A stretch of DNA of 64,000 nucleotides from Lamellibrachia satsuma (GCA_033239005.1 BSQZ01000009.1:4372752-4436751); one strand, 5' to 3'. Counted from the first letter of the stretch, positions 12,846 through 38,737 are shown. The notes: generated by a model from the sequence alone, not told the origin. Program-made: numbers and translations.

Positions 12846-14061
12846 CAGTGTCGGATTACCATAGGGCTATTGAGGCACGAGCCCTAGGGCCCCGAGCTCC
12901 CGAGGGGCCGGAGCTCCCGGGGGCCCACTCAAGTAGATTGAACATACAACGAAACAACTAGGGAACTAAAAACAAAAATCTTTAAAATTGTTTATTTTCT
13001 TAGTGAGAATTCGTGAACAATGAACAAAAGATAAACTTTCCGAAGAATGTAGAATGTCATTTGCTAAACATTTGCGCTCTCCACTGCAATTAAATATGCG
13101 AACAGACGGAGTACAGGCGTAGACTCGACTTCGACATTTAGGAATGCGGGCGACAGATCCTGTTTGACAAGCAGGCGAATCATGTTGATTTATTTACAGT
13201 TTTTGTTGGCGTAACACGTTTTTTAACGACTGGAGTCCATCATTGTAACACGATAAAACCTTTGGATGCTGAAACGTTTTCACAACTTTATTATAACGTT
13301 GTTTTACCCATGCAATACTTGATGAAGAAGATCGAATAGTGTGACATCCGTCTGAGTTTGGTGCACACCAGTGAGTAGTTCGGCGAGCAGTTCCGTGGAA
13401 CATGGAAGGCACCCTAACAGCTCTGCCTGCCCCGTCACAACTATCGAAGTGTTAGCAGCAATGCCCAAGTTTAACAACTACAGAGCAAGTGGCTACGACT
13501 GCATCCCGGGGAAATGCTAAAGTACGCGACGCTTGGTAGAGGTGTCTTAATCCTTCTACAAAAGCCCGGTACGAAAGCGGGGCCTCTGACGAGTCTCAGA
13601 CCCATCGTTCTATTGACAGTCCTGCGCAGAACTTTGTCACTAGTGGTTCTGTTGTGTATGTTGCATCGAAAGTCGACGAGTTACGCATTAAAAACGAGAG
13701 AACCTCTATGCAGAGGCACACCGACCGAATTTCTTGGGAATGACTGATGACTTAGTAGCTTGGCTCAATGCCAGGGGACGCTGGGGTTGTCGCTCACCGT
13801 AAGCAACTCGCAAATGTCACATTTCATAAGCTATTGATAGTAATAATAATAATAATAAGAAGAAGAAGAATCAATACCCATAGCTAAAATGGAATCGTAT
13901 CATAACGTTATGAAAATGTTATGCGTTAGCTGGGAAGCCTTAAAAGTATGAATATAAATAGGTTTTTAAAATATTGTCGTTTAAAATGCATTAAAAATTA
14001 CCACTCCAGGGGTGTGGGACCTCACAATCATAGAGCCCTAGTAGCCCTTAATCCGCCTCTG
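12846..14061 (+). mobile_element. Non-autonomous hAT-like element, copy 2
   Basis: It begins cagtgtcggatta and ends taatccgcctctg, an imperfect inverted pair with 2 mismatches in 13. A perfect 8-bp target-site duplication tgtatatg lies at 12838-12845 and 14062-14069. It shares both ends and several interior blocks with copy 1 (acagctctg, tatcgaagtgttagcagcaatg, gctacgactgcatccc, ggtagaggtgt, aggggtgtggg). It has no transposase frame. Short (TAA)n and (GAA)n tracts lie near 13845. Different internal parts are missing in the two copies, so they derive from a longer common parent. Confidence 0.88.
13514..13747 (+). pseudogene. Captured reverse-transcriptase fragment in hAT-like copy 2
   Basis: The frame reads LGRGVLILLQKPGTKAGPL and then TSLRPIVLLTVLRRTLSLV. 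This is the conserved RT region where a promoter-proximal K-P-G segment is followed by LRPI.LL...RK.LS in non-LTR reverse transcriptases. Upstream sequence (13446-13510) gives VLAAMPKFNNYRASGYDCIPG. After about 45 residues the match decays. It is not a host gene. The LINE clade is not determined. Confidence 0.7.
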
Positions 14062-14069
14062 TGTATATG

Positions 14070-14334
14070 ACAATTATGTTATACGTCATACATGCATCAC
14101 GTTGTCGTTTCTTCACTTATTTTTTTTTTGCGAACCATAAGAGATGATTCTAACACACATTGCACGTTTCTCTTGATTCTGATTTTTTTGATTCGTCTCA
14201 TTCTTGTATTCTCGCTGCAGGTTGTTTGTGATTCAATTGTGACTGATTCTGCATTGACAGACCAAATGTTTAATTGTAAAGGCAAAATGTACGTTCTTAC
14301 ATAGTGAGGTATCCAGTCCGACCCCCTGGCAGAC
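14070..14334. other. No recognisable gene
   Basis: Nothing assignable; the two opposed open frames here have no recognisable features. Confidence 0.4.
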
Positions 14335-14600
14335 ACGTTCGTTGCAACACGAACTCGACATCTTTGGGAAACATTCAGCCATGCTGCAGTTACTGCGCAA
14401 AGACTATTCGTTCACATATCCAACACTGTATATAGCCAGATACTCAATTATACAGCTGAGTGAACTGAGGCAACGTGGGGTGAACGAATTTGTCCAAGCT
14501 TCGAAACGGCAGCGAGAGGATTCGAACCCCGGTTCTTTCGACTGAGAGTCCGATGCTCTAACCTCTACGCCGCCGCGCCCACTTAACTTGTGGCAACCAT
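14335..14600 (-). mobile_element. tRNA-derived SINE
   Basis: On the minus strand the tRNA-like head comes first: an A-box-like GGCGTAGAGG, and a perfect B box GGTTCGAATCC (plus-strand 14518-14528). The body follows with cgttcaccccacgttgcc and tcagttcactcagctgta. The rest of the body (gaacgaatagtcttt, gcatggctgaatgtttccca) matches the plus-strand SINE at 49978-50318. The 3' tail present there is missing here. Confidence 0.88.
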
Positions 14601-15782
14601 CTCTGCGTGACGAACACTATAGTCAGAAACGCACATCTGAAACACACATCGGATAATAATCAAACCACTTGATTAGGCACGCCGAATGCAGCGTCGTTCG
14701 TTCTATTTGTAAAAATGGCTGGTTTGGATATAAAACAGTAAACTTTTTTGCTGAAATTGTGTTATGTGTGTAAATGCAGACAAAAGTAGTGGGGTTTGAG
14801 AAATGTAAAAAAACACTTCAAAATATGACTCACAATCACCCACTATGCACATGTCTAACTCAACGTCGACAGTGCACGTATCAGCAGTCACAGCTAATTA
14901 CAAAATAATTTATGTGGGCGATAATATGGGGAACTGAAACATTTAAATATGATTATCACTGACGATTATGAGGCAAATAAATGCCAACCATGCTGTGTTC
15001 ATGTTCTGTCACTTCATTACGATTCCTACTCTTGGGTGTGTTTGGTTAAATGCATTACATTTAATTACTATTGAGGTATGAATAACCCGGAGCTTTGTTT
15101 AAATGTCAAGGGTAGCGTGCATGGCTATCATGTCTGCAGACGACGGTCTTCATAACTGAATTGTAACAATGACATTACGTCAACAGTCGTGATGTCATTT
15201 AAAGCCATAGCCGAAAAGGTAACGTGGTTTCTTTGTGGCAATGTAGTGAGATTAATCGGTCATAAACGTACCACTCCCTACAGCCAATATGCTTTTAACT
15301 CAGCTAATTCAGAAAGCATGACACCACTACTTTGAATATGGAGGTGACTCAATGGCTTGGTGTTCACTGGGTCGAACCTAAGCTAGCGGCCAACCCATTC
15401 ATTTGTTAAAAATGGTGTACAACTTGCCGAATCACCTAGCACCTGACATATGGGAAGGAAGTTGAAAGTATGTGTTTTTGTTCCGGATTAGACATTAAAT
15501 TGTCCTAGGTCCCTTCTACCTGATGTCTATACAAGAGTATTACTAAACTCACACACAGTGGGTGAATGTGCAATCGTGGCCTCACATAGTGGCGGTCTTT
15601 ATATGTAACCCACAAATTGTTAGAATGCAACCAGCTCGACAATAATTACGTTGTGACGAATACAGAAACATGAACTGTAATGGATGATGTAACGGAAGAT
15701 GTATGTCGTTGTATTGAAGTTGTGGAGTGTGTTCTATGTTCAAATGATAAACGTAGCTTGACAACGGGACTACGTTCTCGAT
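14601..15782. other. No recognisable gene
   Basis: No conserved domain or repeat is recognised; short minus-strand open frames at 14703-14891 and 15582-15764 are unsupported. Confidence 0.5.
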
Positions 15783-16616
<834 letters not shown>

Positions 16617-16617
<1 letters not shown>

Positions 16618-19340
16618 TATATACCGCCTCCAACAACACCAACACCACCACACTGTTTAGTAAACATGTAAATATCACTCCAGCGCAGTCAGCCTACTGA
16701 GGGATAACTGGATCCACGTTTTATTGCACAAACCAGCATTCGAACACGGCACCACCTGTTGGCGAACCGAATCTACCCCGTTGTCTGCCCTCTGACGCAG
16801 CGCGTCGTGACTAACCCCACCAGGTGGGCGGTGTACACGACTGCCTTTCACTGTGGCTGGCCGCTACATGAACCTCTCCGCGCTCGCCTGGTCCGGTCGA
16901 TACGGCCTCGGCTCGCCGTCACTTCCGTGTCGATCTGGTCATTGCTTGTCTGCAGTCACACACGGTGGTGTGTGTGGATATTACTGTACCACAGCCTGGG
17001 AGATATCGGACTAGGAGAAGAGACACAGGCCGTCATATCCCACCAGCAGGTAAAATCTCAAGTCATGTTTACGCATTATGCGAACTGGTGTACACAGCCG
17101 GCATAGGCCAACAATTCGGAGCTCATGGATAGGGTAGAGCCGAGGCGTAGGCGTAACTAGTTCAGACAATACTAGTATTACTGTCTGGACGAGTAGAGAC
17201 GGTGGAATTACAGGTTGGCTGGTTTTGTGTTACTGGTACTCGTGTCATCTTGGTTGTGGTCTGACAAAGTATCGTGTGTGTGTGTGTAGCAGCCATTCTA
17301 CCAATACATTATGTTCGTTGGCCCAGCGGCAAATCGGGCAGTGTTCGGAAATGCTGTCCTCACAAACGAGGTCTGTTGTTCGACATCAGGCGTTAAGCAG
17401 TGAGCATGTTTGGTGCATTTGCATATAGTGGTATTCACACATGGTGATGTTTAATCTTAGAAGTATCCCGCTTGCAAACGATGCGTAATGTGCATGGCAA
17501 CAGGTCAAGCCTTGCCACAACAATGTCCCACGCCATAGGTGCGAAACCGGGCTGTTAGAAACGATGTTTTCACGGTGTTGGTTTCGGGACCCAACCAACG
17601 AAGGCCTGACTTGTGAAGCTAAACCCTAAATACACGCCACTCGAAGGGACCAGGAGTGTACCATTAGCGTAAAGAGACATTCAGAAATGGTGGTCACGGG
17701 TGACCTAGCAAGCGAAGTTGTCGTGTATCAACACACGTGTAGAACTGTAATGAAAGCAGGCGGTCGTCGCGATTATTAACGCTGCTATCGATGTATCGAT
17801 TTATCAGCCAGTGCGCTCCAGCAACGCGGTCACGGATGGCTGAACTCCAGTCCAGACAAGCCGCAGCAACCGTGGTAAACGTTTGAGAGCAGTGTGACCG
17901 TGGACGCATGACGACAACAAAGCAAAGCACCTCGCAGTTAATTGACAATGCGCTATAATAAACAACTGTGTTTTGTTACCATAATATGTCTGGCGTGATA
18001 TCAAAGTAGGCCTAACAAGCGCGACAAGTCTGTCAAATAATATTTTTCGCAACAGTGCCCGATTAACTTATATAGCCATTAACTGATCGAGGTGGAGTGT
18101 GGTTGAATCAATACTGATTATACAAACCCCGTTGTAATCCAAAAAATTCTCGGTTTATCGATATATAATATAGGCGATATATAATATGTTAATTTTTTCT
18201 CCAGATAAACTTTTGCCTACATGGACAGCTCGAAGTCTGATGAAGGTGTTTAAATTGTCAGTCTCATGAAATGTTCTGTTGTCTTGATAACCGACAATTA
18301 TTTGGTACGCTGGATATTCGAAAAATCTAATTATAATTACATAACATTAATTGCTAGACCAGCCGCGACTGGGCCAATGTCAAAACTAAACTTGCTCCAG
18401 TTGGGTTCCAGTACTCGGCGAGTTCCATTCACTGACTAGCCTGTGTATGCGGTGATTACAACAAGTTAATGGTCTCCACGTCAAGTCCCAATCAACTAGT
18501 CGGCCTGTTCAGTACATGTCACCAAGCCGACCTTTCTACGTTGGCAACGAAGGAAGTCACTGTCACGATGCATGTCATCCTCTGTGGTTCGTTTACACCC
18601 CCCGCCCCCCAATAACGAGGCGACCCGACATTAACGTGGCCATCCGAACCACGAGGGATACGATTCTCCATAGATGCACAATCCCCAATGTCGAGAGCCG
18701 GGTTTTTATCCAAAAACGTACCGTGCCTGGCCCAGGTCTTGAACCGACAACTCTAGCAAGGATGTGTTACCACAGCACTACTAATTTGGTGCAAGCGACT
18801 CACCGACAACACAGCACGGCAACCTTTTCGTATAGTTCTGCGGTAACTGGTGCACCGTTCATTCCCCTAAGTGTTGATTTCGGTGGTTCCGCGAGCGTAC
18901 ACATCGCCAATGGGTCATGGTCAATCACAGGCCTCATATAATTCTGATCGACTGGTTGAGTGCTTGTCACAGGCTTCATATAATTACGATCAGCTGGAGG
19001 AGCATTTGTCAGATCCCAGAGAATAACATTTCACCCATGGCTTTACATCGACGCCCAATCCGGATTAACTGACACCGTGGTTCATTAAGTCGGTCGGGGA
19101 TAACACAAATCAATACAACCGTTTTTTTTATCAATATTGGGGCTTCCCACTACAATATTGCAATTAAGACTCTGCGCTGTGCGTGGTTGTCTTATTTACA
19201 TCGAAGCGAACCATAACGTTATCATACACACACAGTCGAGTAAGCTACATAATATTATACCATTGGTTTTTGTCAAATTCCGTACAGCAGATTAATTCGC
19301 TCATTTATTTTCCAAAGGCCACGCGGAATTGGTATACGCT
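16617..19340. other. No recognisable gene
   Basis: Open frames such as 16759-17106, 17694-18052 (minus) and 18516-18941 have no recognised domain. Near 18740 a short tRNA-like or SINE-like patch may exist (cttgaaccgacaactctag). A ~45-bp direct repeat (cttgtcacaggc..catataatt..gatc) lies at about 18925-19005. Confidence 0.5.
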
Positions 19341-19344
19341 ACAT

Positions 19345-19745
<401 letters not shown>

Positions 19746-22117
19746 TATGGAATCAGTTGATGTGGAATGTACTACCTATGGTAATATGCACATAGGCCTC
19801 ATACGGCCTGTATACGAGTTCGGTCACCTTAGCCAGTCATGAAATAAACGGCAACATCTAAATAACCAAAGGACCAGTCTACATAATATTTATTTAACCT
19901 AGGATTACATGTATGCAAGGCGTCTGAGAGCAAGAGAGCAATCTAGACTGATCGGGCGCTATATAAATACTTTTATTATTATTATTATTATTACTACGAG
20001 AATGTGAGAATGGCAGAGCCAAATGTGGGCGAATCACAACAGGAAATGAAATGCTGACGAAATCCACAAATTACACGCTTCAACATTCTGTCTGTATTGT
20101 ATTTTGACGATGACGATGACAATGCCGATCGCTAGGCGCATTACGTCACGTAGAATTTCGGTAGAATTCATCACGTGCTTGTTCATTCTAAGACATCAAG
20201 TCCTGTTATGAAAATGTACGTGTCCACATCCGCTTGACACCGTGGTTCTTTTGTTCGGTTACGGATAAAACTAACGAGTACGACTCACAATTTCACAGAC
20301 ACTTATAGTAGCTGAGTTTATAATACACAGCCAATAAGACATGATCAAGGTTGTTCATTAATCGTAATTTAATTACAAAATACTCCCCAATATGTTACTT
20401 GCGACTAAGAAGCTACCAGGCCACCAGACATCTCTTTAAATAGTTGTACTAATACATACACGTCAACTCTCCGCCATTCGTACGGAGTCTCCATCATTTG
20501 GAGACAAAAATTAAATCTCCGTCATTTGATGTTCAACGGACAATAAATGTGAAGACATTTGTTTACCATTTTCCGGTTATTATTCGTGAATCGTGCTGCT
20601 TATCCGCAAAACTGACTGTTGCTAGTCGCATGAAAAGATCACGACAATCGGAAGACATAAAAACACCAAAGGCACAACCACGTACCTACTGGGAGCGGAC
20701 TAAAGTCGCGGGAAAGCTTCTTGAACTCCAGAAAACCGCCGAACTCATCGCCTAGCAACACTGGACTGGATACAGTGTGGAATATACGACTGCAAGATAC
20801 ACAAAGATTTCGGCCGGATGTTGTCATCAAGTCGTAATTAATTGTCGAGACAGCGCGAGCTGGCGCCCCAATGCACTGGCTCCTCAGTTAAGGGCATTTC
20901 TAACATAATACAAACTAGGCACATTTGCCACCAGTACTGCCATTTCTCCTCCAGTCATGTTGATTTCTCATCCTGTATTCTCCTCGTAGTTCCTATTACT
21001 AAACGTAAATGGGTTCTTGTTGTCAATGCACTTGTTAGTGATTTTCCACTGGTCAGCAGTTGTTGGCAGTCGCTGCAGTCCATAGAACAGACGGTTATTC
21101 CCGGTGATAAAAGCAGCATGACGTCACCCATCTTGGCAATGGTAAGAATCACGGCGATGTGGTTCTGGGAAGCATTTGGGAACACACAAAAAAACGACAT
21201 GCATGCATCGTAGATAATACAAAACGAAATTATTGCCATCACCGGGAGCAGATCCAGCAGAGCAATGTCCAAAATGCGGCTTAATATAAGGTAACTGCAT
21301 CTTTGCATAAGTGGTGTGCGATCGTTCGCACGAGGACGACTATGCAGGTACGAAGCAGCCGGCCCTTCGTGGGGTCGGCGTCGATAGGCTAATAATCACA
21401 GGCATTTTGATAATCACATGTTGACTTGTATGCTTCTAAAGTATCCGTATTCCACAAATAGCTATATACTAATATCAGTATTGCATATCTCAGGAGTAGC
21501 CGATGAGTAATTCTTAAAGTAAAGTAATGTGGTGCTTGGCCCCAGTCGTGAATATGACAATTGATGTTCACATTGTGGCGATGATAATTGTTGCATGCAA
21601 TATAGGAAAATGCTTGTGCCTTCCTGATGTTTTATAGATAGCACGTTATATTTTATTGTCGCTATTGCACATCTCCATAATTCAAGAATATTTCATTTGT
21701 TTTTATGTGTTATTCGTGAATTATGAAATATGTTGTTATTAATTTTGATTTTGTATTTTCTGGGATAATTTAAACCGCATTTGATCACCCTAAGCATTGT
21801 ACAAATGACACGACGCGTCGTGATGGAAGCACGTGAAATGCATTAAACATATTGCTGCCTTTTAAAGAGCAATTCATTTTTGGATACCAACTCATAACCG
21901 CCGCTCAATGTTCGTACTTGTGTTGCACATTGTGTTGCACATTGTGTTGCACATTGTGTTGCACATGTGGATCAGATCAGGTCTTTGTGTAATCGCTGGC
22001 GTTGACATTCACCAAATGGCAGTTTCTCGTCTGCCGTGCTATTAATAGGTACAATGCATTAGGCGTTGAACTTTTATGTCAACTGTCCGTCCATAGATAT
22101 ATTATACTGACTTTTTT
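19746..22117. other. No gene; SINE-like tail and a 12-bp repeat
   Basis: The sequence 19955-19995 (gggcgctatataaatacttttattatt) resembles the 3' tail of tRNA-SINEs in this window. At 21918-21966 a 12-base unit tgtgttgcacat is repeated four times. A minus-strand frame at 20955-21308 has hydrophobic stretches but no recognisable family. Confidence 0.5.
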
Positions 22118-22119
22118 TA

Positions 22120-23450
<1,331 letters not shown>

Positions 23451-23704
23451 TTACAATCCTTTTACCATTACTGTAGCAGTTTAATCTTAGCACCAACCCA
23501 ACATCAGTATCATTGTGATGCGTAACATTCTAAGCCCCAATTTTTTTTATATATTCACGCTAAATTATCGGTGATCCGTCTCCTCGTAGGAGAACTAATA
23601 TGTCATAGATTGCCTATCCTGGATTGGGGAACATAGGCGATATTTCGTAACCGGAACACTAGGTATTATACCAAAATATTAATATATCACACTACACGAA
23701 GCTA

Positions 23705-24957
23705 GTGTTATCTAGCGTCGGAGAATGCTACTTCACACGGTCCAGGCACAATTGTTTTGCATCGGTGCGTGGGGGAGTGTTAATTAGCACCAGTGCAGTG
23801 TCGAACATAGGTGTTTTAAAATGGCGCCTTGGCTTTGCGTCTAACGTAACGGAAAGATCGACATTAAGCAAAAGGTGCGAGAAGTCCTGGGCTGAGGTCC
23901 AGGCAGATAGTTTTAGTTCTGAGTGTAGGGGATGCGCAAGGATGAAGGAAGTAGAGGTGGAGTTGGAAGAGCTGAGGCTGCTCGTTGTGGCAATGGTGGG
24001 AAGGGAACAGGGGAGTTGTGCCAGTAGTTCCGGTGGGGGAACTGTAGACGATAAAGTGGGGAAAGACACGAGAGATGCTAGGGAGAGCTCACCTCAGCCT
24101 GGGAGGAAGCTGAGAGGAGGGAAGGTGACAGGTCATAGGGAGACAGGACGTAAGGAGACGGGAAGGAAAGGAACGGGAGGGAAGACAACCAGAGTGAAGG
24201 AGAGGGGAGTAGGGGAGACAGGAGGGAAGGAGAAGGGAGTGGGGGAGACGGGAGGGAAGACAACCGGAGTGAAGGAGAGGGGAGTAGCGGAGACAGGAGG
24301 GAAGGAGAAGGGAGTGGGGGAGACGGGAGGGAAAACAACCGGAGTGAAGGAGAGGGGAGTAGGGGAGACAGGAGGGAAGGAGAAGGGAGTGGGGGAGACG
24401 GAAGGGAAAACAACCGGAGTGAAGGAGAGGGGAGTGGGAGAGACAAGAGCAAAGGAGTGGGAAGTGGGGGAGACAGGAGGGAAGGGGTCAGGACAGAATG
24501 TGATGGAGGGGATCGAACTGAGAGGGTAAAAAACATCGTAGGCTCGGGTAAGGGTGGATCTGTTTTAGTACACGTAGGGACAAATAACGTAGAGAGGGAG
24601 GGTACAACTGCCATAGTTAGGAAATATAGGCAGTTGGTCAGAACACTAAAACAGACGCGGGTTGAGCAGGTAATACTGTCAGGGATTTTACCTGTAATGG
24701 GCAGGAGGGGTCACAAATATCGAAATTGTCGGGGGATGGCAATTAACATGTTAGTCCAGAGGCTGTGTAGGGAAGAGGAAGTTGGATTTGTGGATTTATG
24801 GGGAAGTTTTGTTGGGAGGGCAGATATGTACATGAAGGATGGGCTTCATTTAAGTGGAAAGGGGGCGGCAGTATTCGCGGACAAACTTTCAGCAGCAGTA
24901 GATAGCGACTTGGGTACAATGACAAATATTTTTGGAAGTAAACATTCTTTAAACTAG
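23705..24957 (+). pseudogene. Family A ORF1: Cys/coil, K/G/E repeats, SGNH-esterase-like
   Basis: The first frame (to 24529) has ECRGCARMKE followed by a short coil (VEVELEELRLLV), then four 25-residue repeats rich in Lys, Gly and Glu. The second frame (24457-24957) has an SGNH/GDSL esterase-like segment: HVGTNN (block III), ILSGILPVMGRRGHKYRNC, and DGLHLSGKG (the Asp-x-x-His block). A frame change near 24510 joins them. The N-terminal GDS block with the nucleophilic serine is not visible, and GTND reads GTNN, so the esterase is probably inactive here. Such esterase domains are known in ORF1 of CR1/L2-type LINEs. No convincing ATG starts the first frame. Confidence 0.75.
24190..24480 (+). repeat. 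75-bp coding repeats in ORF1
   Basis: About four purine-rich units encode GVKERGVGETGGKEKGVGET-type modules, separated by GGKTT. Units are nearly identical at the DNA level. Confidence 0.9.
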
Positions 24958-24959
24958 AA

Positions 24960-27833
24960 GTGCAGGGGGGTTACCTAGAGGTGTCTCAAGCAGAACAAGA
25001 GGCCACTAGCACAGATAAATCAATATCAAATCATCCGAAATACATCTCTGAAAAAGGTTATAGATGCGTATGTTTAAATGCAAGGAGCATAGTAAATAAG
25101 AAAAACGAATTAAACATTATGGTAGAAGATATTGACCCTCACATAATTGGTATAACTGAATCATGGGCCAACATAGATATAACAGATGCTGAATTAGGAC
25201 TGACAGGATACGTAATGTTTAGGAAAGATCGAATAGGAAGAAGGGGCGGGGGAGTTATTTTATATGTTAAAGAATCTATTCAGGCTTATGAAATAAAACT
25301 AGAAAGGGAAGCAGATTGCGATGAAGCTGTTTGGTGCAAAATTGTTTCAGGAAATTCAAAATTAACTATTGGATTAGTTTACCGAAGTCCAAACATAAAC
25401 GAAGAGGACGACACAAAAATAAAAAACGCTATAAAGGAAGTTAGTAAAGGGGAATGTATCATAATGGGAGATTTTAACCATGGACACATACAATGGAATT
25501 CTCTAGAGAGCACAGGGATTGAGGATCAACAATTTCTATGTTTAATCCAGGATAGCTTTCTTACTCAGCACGTACTAGAACCAACCAGGGGAGAAAATGT
25601 ATTAGATATAGTTTTGTCATCACAAAAAGAATTAGTGGACAATGTAAAAATATTTGAACCATTGGGTAATAGTGACCATAATCAAATACATTTTGACATC
25701 AATGTAAAATCAGAAAGTAAAAATAAGAAAACGTACAAGAGAAACTTCCACAAAGGTAACTACAAAGATATGAGAAAATATTTAGCACAGCTAGATTGGA
25801 ATAACATGCTGATGAATAAGACCGCAATTGAATGTTGGAATATTCTAAAATATGAAATTGAGAGTATCATCGATAAATTTGTTCCCTTCCGAAAACAAGG
25901 AAAACGGTGTAGAAAGAAACACTTGTCAAAAGAGGCTATTAGAAAAATAATGCTAAAACAAACTATGTGGAGGGTTTATAGGCGTACCAGAAAGGAAGAA
26001 GACTATGCAAAATACAAAGAGGCACTTAATGCAGCTACAACTGAAATCAGACAATCTAAAAGAAGCTATGAGCAAAAACTGGCATGTAACATAAAAAATG
26101 ACAGCAAGAGTTTTTATGCATATGTCAGGAGTAAACAAAACGTACAAGACAAGGTTGGACCTCTAGAAGACAGTGCTGGAAATATAATATCACAGGGGTT
26201 TTTAATGGCGGAAGACCTAAATGGTTACTTCAGTTCAGTGTTTACCAAAGAAGATATTAGTTCATTACCAGTTGCTGATGCTAAATTTCAGGGGGCTAAA
26301 TCTGAATATCTAGGACGGTTAGTTGTAACTCCAGAATTGGTAGCTAAGAAAATAAAGGCAATGAAGGATAACAAATCACCGGGAGTGGATGGGATTCCTC
26401 CAAAATTACTAATGGAAACAGTAGATCAAATCAGTATACTACTTGCAAGAGTATTCAACTTGTCATTAAAAGAGGGAGTTGTTCCGTTTGAATGGAAAGA
26501 AGCAAACATCATACCATTATTTAAAAAGGGTTCGAGAAATAAGTCAGAGAATTACAGACCAGTGAGTTTAACGTCAGTGATTTATAAATTATTAGAAAGG
26601 TTAATTAAAGACCATATGGTGGACTTCCTCGTTAAGCATAAATGATTAAATTCATCTCAACATGGATTCCTTAAAGCGAGGTCATGCTTAACAAATATGT
26701 TATGTTTTTTGGAAGAAATCACTAAGTGGATAGACGTGGGATCGCCAGTAGATATTATCTACTTAGATTTTCAAAAAGCTTTTGACAAAGTGCCACATCA
26801 AAGATTGCTACTTAAATTAAAAGCCCATGGTATCGGGGATAGCATAACTGACTGGATAGAACAATGGCTGACTGACGGAAGACAACGAGTTGTAGTAGAT
26901 GGAGAAGTTTCAAATTGGAAATCGGTTTTGAGTGGGGTACCTCAAGGATCAGTATTAGGACCTATATTATTCTTAATTTATATCAATGACTTGGACGACA
27001 GTATAACAAGTAACGTACTGAAATTTGCGGATGACACAAAACTGTTTAGAAAGGTTAATACTGATGGTGATAAACAACATTTACAAAACGATCTAGACAG
27101 ATTAGTGAAATGGTCTGAGAAATGGCAGATGCTATTCAATTTTGGGAAATGTAAATGCCTACATACAGGACATGGGAACTTGAATGTAAACTATAAAATG
27201 GGAGATACTGTTCTGGGTACTACTGTAAAAGAAAAGGACTTAGGAGTTACAATAAGCGCTGATATGAAAGTTTCAGAGCAGTGTGGTATTGCAGCTTCAA
27301 AGGGTAATCAAATTCTTGGATTGATTAGAAGAAGCATAACATACAAGGGAAAAAAGTTAATTATACCTCTTTATAAAGCAATAGTTAGACCTCATTTAGA
27401 ATACTGTATACAAGCATGGAGACCATATCGTAAGAAGGATATAGATACGCTTGAACGCATACAAAGGAGAGCAACTAAAATGATTCCAGAACTTAGAGAC
27501 CTTATTTATGAAGAACGCCTGAAAGAATGTGGTTTAACAACTCTAGAGACAAGGAGGTTAAGAGGAGATCAGATTGAAGTTTTTAAGATATTGAATGGGT
27601 ATGAAAATTTTGATAGAAATATGTTTTTCTCACTCAAGAAGGATAGCAGAACTAGAGGACATGAGGTAAAATTAGTAAAGGATCAATGTAGATTGGACAT
27701 CAGGAAGCACTCGTTCTCACAGAGGACAATAAATGAATGGAACAAATTGTCTACAGATTGTGTAACTGCTAGCAGCGTGAATATGTTTAAAAACAAGGTT
27801 GACACATATATCAGGAGGGCGGGTTATAAGTAG
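24960..27833 (+). pseudogene. Family A ORF2: endonuclease-reverse transcriptase, one stop
   Basis: About 957 codons in one frame, the usual CR1 ORF2 length. The APE-type endonuclease shows LNARSI, ITESW, GDFNHGHIQW and NSDHNQIHF. The RT shows SPGVDGIPPKLL, YRPVSLTS, DFQKAFDKVPH (motif A), SGVPQGSVLGP and KFADDTKLF (catalytic Asp pair). The C-terminal region ends in SSVNMFKNKVDTY and RAGYK. The only break is TGA at 26643-26645 in VKHK-stop-LNSSQHGF; all catalytic motifs look intact. The frame begins right after the ORF1 stop with GTG rather than ATG, and the first ATG lies inside the endonuclease domain. ORF2 may depend on coupled translation, or an ATG was lost. Confidence 0.92.
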
Positions 27834-27945
27834 GTGAACATTGTTGGACTCTCGATAAGCCAATGGCTTCCTTGTCCACTTGCCATCTGGGCCTTTGGTT
27901 TGGATGGCAAATCTTGTTAAATCTTGTTAAATCTTGTTAAAAAGT

Positions 27946-28226
27946 AAAACTGCTCGGGGACATCTGCCGGGTTGCAATTGTTTAAACTGCGTCACGCGGC
28001 GGATCTGACGCTTGTCGCCGCCACAATCGTTCCGCTTCGGTGACATTCTATAGTTCCTGCGTAGGCCTACCCAAAGCGGACGTAAATGTATACAGAAATA
28101 ACATGTTTATTTGTCATGGCCCACCCGATTCATCACATAATATAGGTTAGGGTCGCTGAGTTGTGATTAATCAGTAGGACACATTGTTTCAGTGACCCAC
28201 ACGTACATAGAAGTCCGGATAGCCAC
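27946..28226 (+). promoter_or_regulatory. Region upstream of the mucin-like gene; no clear promoter motif
   Basis: This 280-bp gap separates the LINE 3' end from the first coding exon. It is GC-richer than the surroundings near 27980-28080, but I see no firm TATA box or initiator. The transcription start is unknown and could lie inside the LINE or upstream of it. Confidence 0.25.
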
Positions 28227-38654
<10,428 letters not shown>

Positions 38655-38737
38655 CTGATTATATATGTCTTGTGTGTATGTTGTGCGCGATGTAAGTGTA
38701 AGTGTAAGAAACTAAATCTCGCAGCTTTGTGTATCAA

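Larger units (their letters stand above)
23690..27945 (+). mobile_element. Near-complete CR1-like LINE, family A
   Basis: The element has an ORF1 with an esterase-type domain, an ORF2 with APE-like endonuclease and reverse transcriptase, a short 3' UTR and a terminal ~10-bp tandem (aaatcttgtt x3). A short 3' tandem repeat rather than poly(A) is typical of the CR1 group. Defects are a frame change in ORF1 and one stop in ORF2. Three further fragments of the family are in this window (251-628, 632-2253, 30420-30750). The 5' boundary is approximate. Confidence 0.85.

Noticed and set aside
14490..14600. A genuine minus-strand tRNA gene
   Set aside because: The B box is perfect, but the acceptor and anticodon stems do not fold cleanly and the sequence runs into a SINE body shared with other loci.
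16759..17106. 115-residue plus-strand frame considered as a gene
   Set aside because: No recognised domain, no neighbouring exons, and its composition fits chance in GC-richer DNA.
20955..21308. Minus-strand frame with hydrophobic stretches, considered as a membrane receptor exon
   Set aside because: No receptor motif, no consistent helices and no partner exons.
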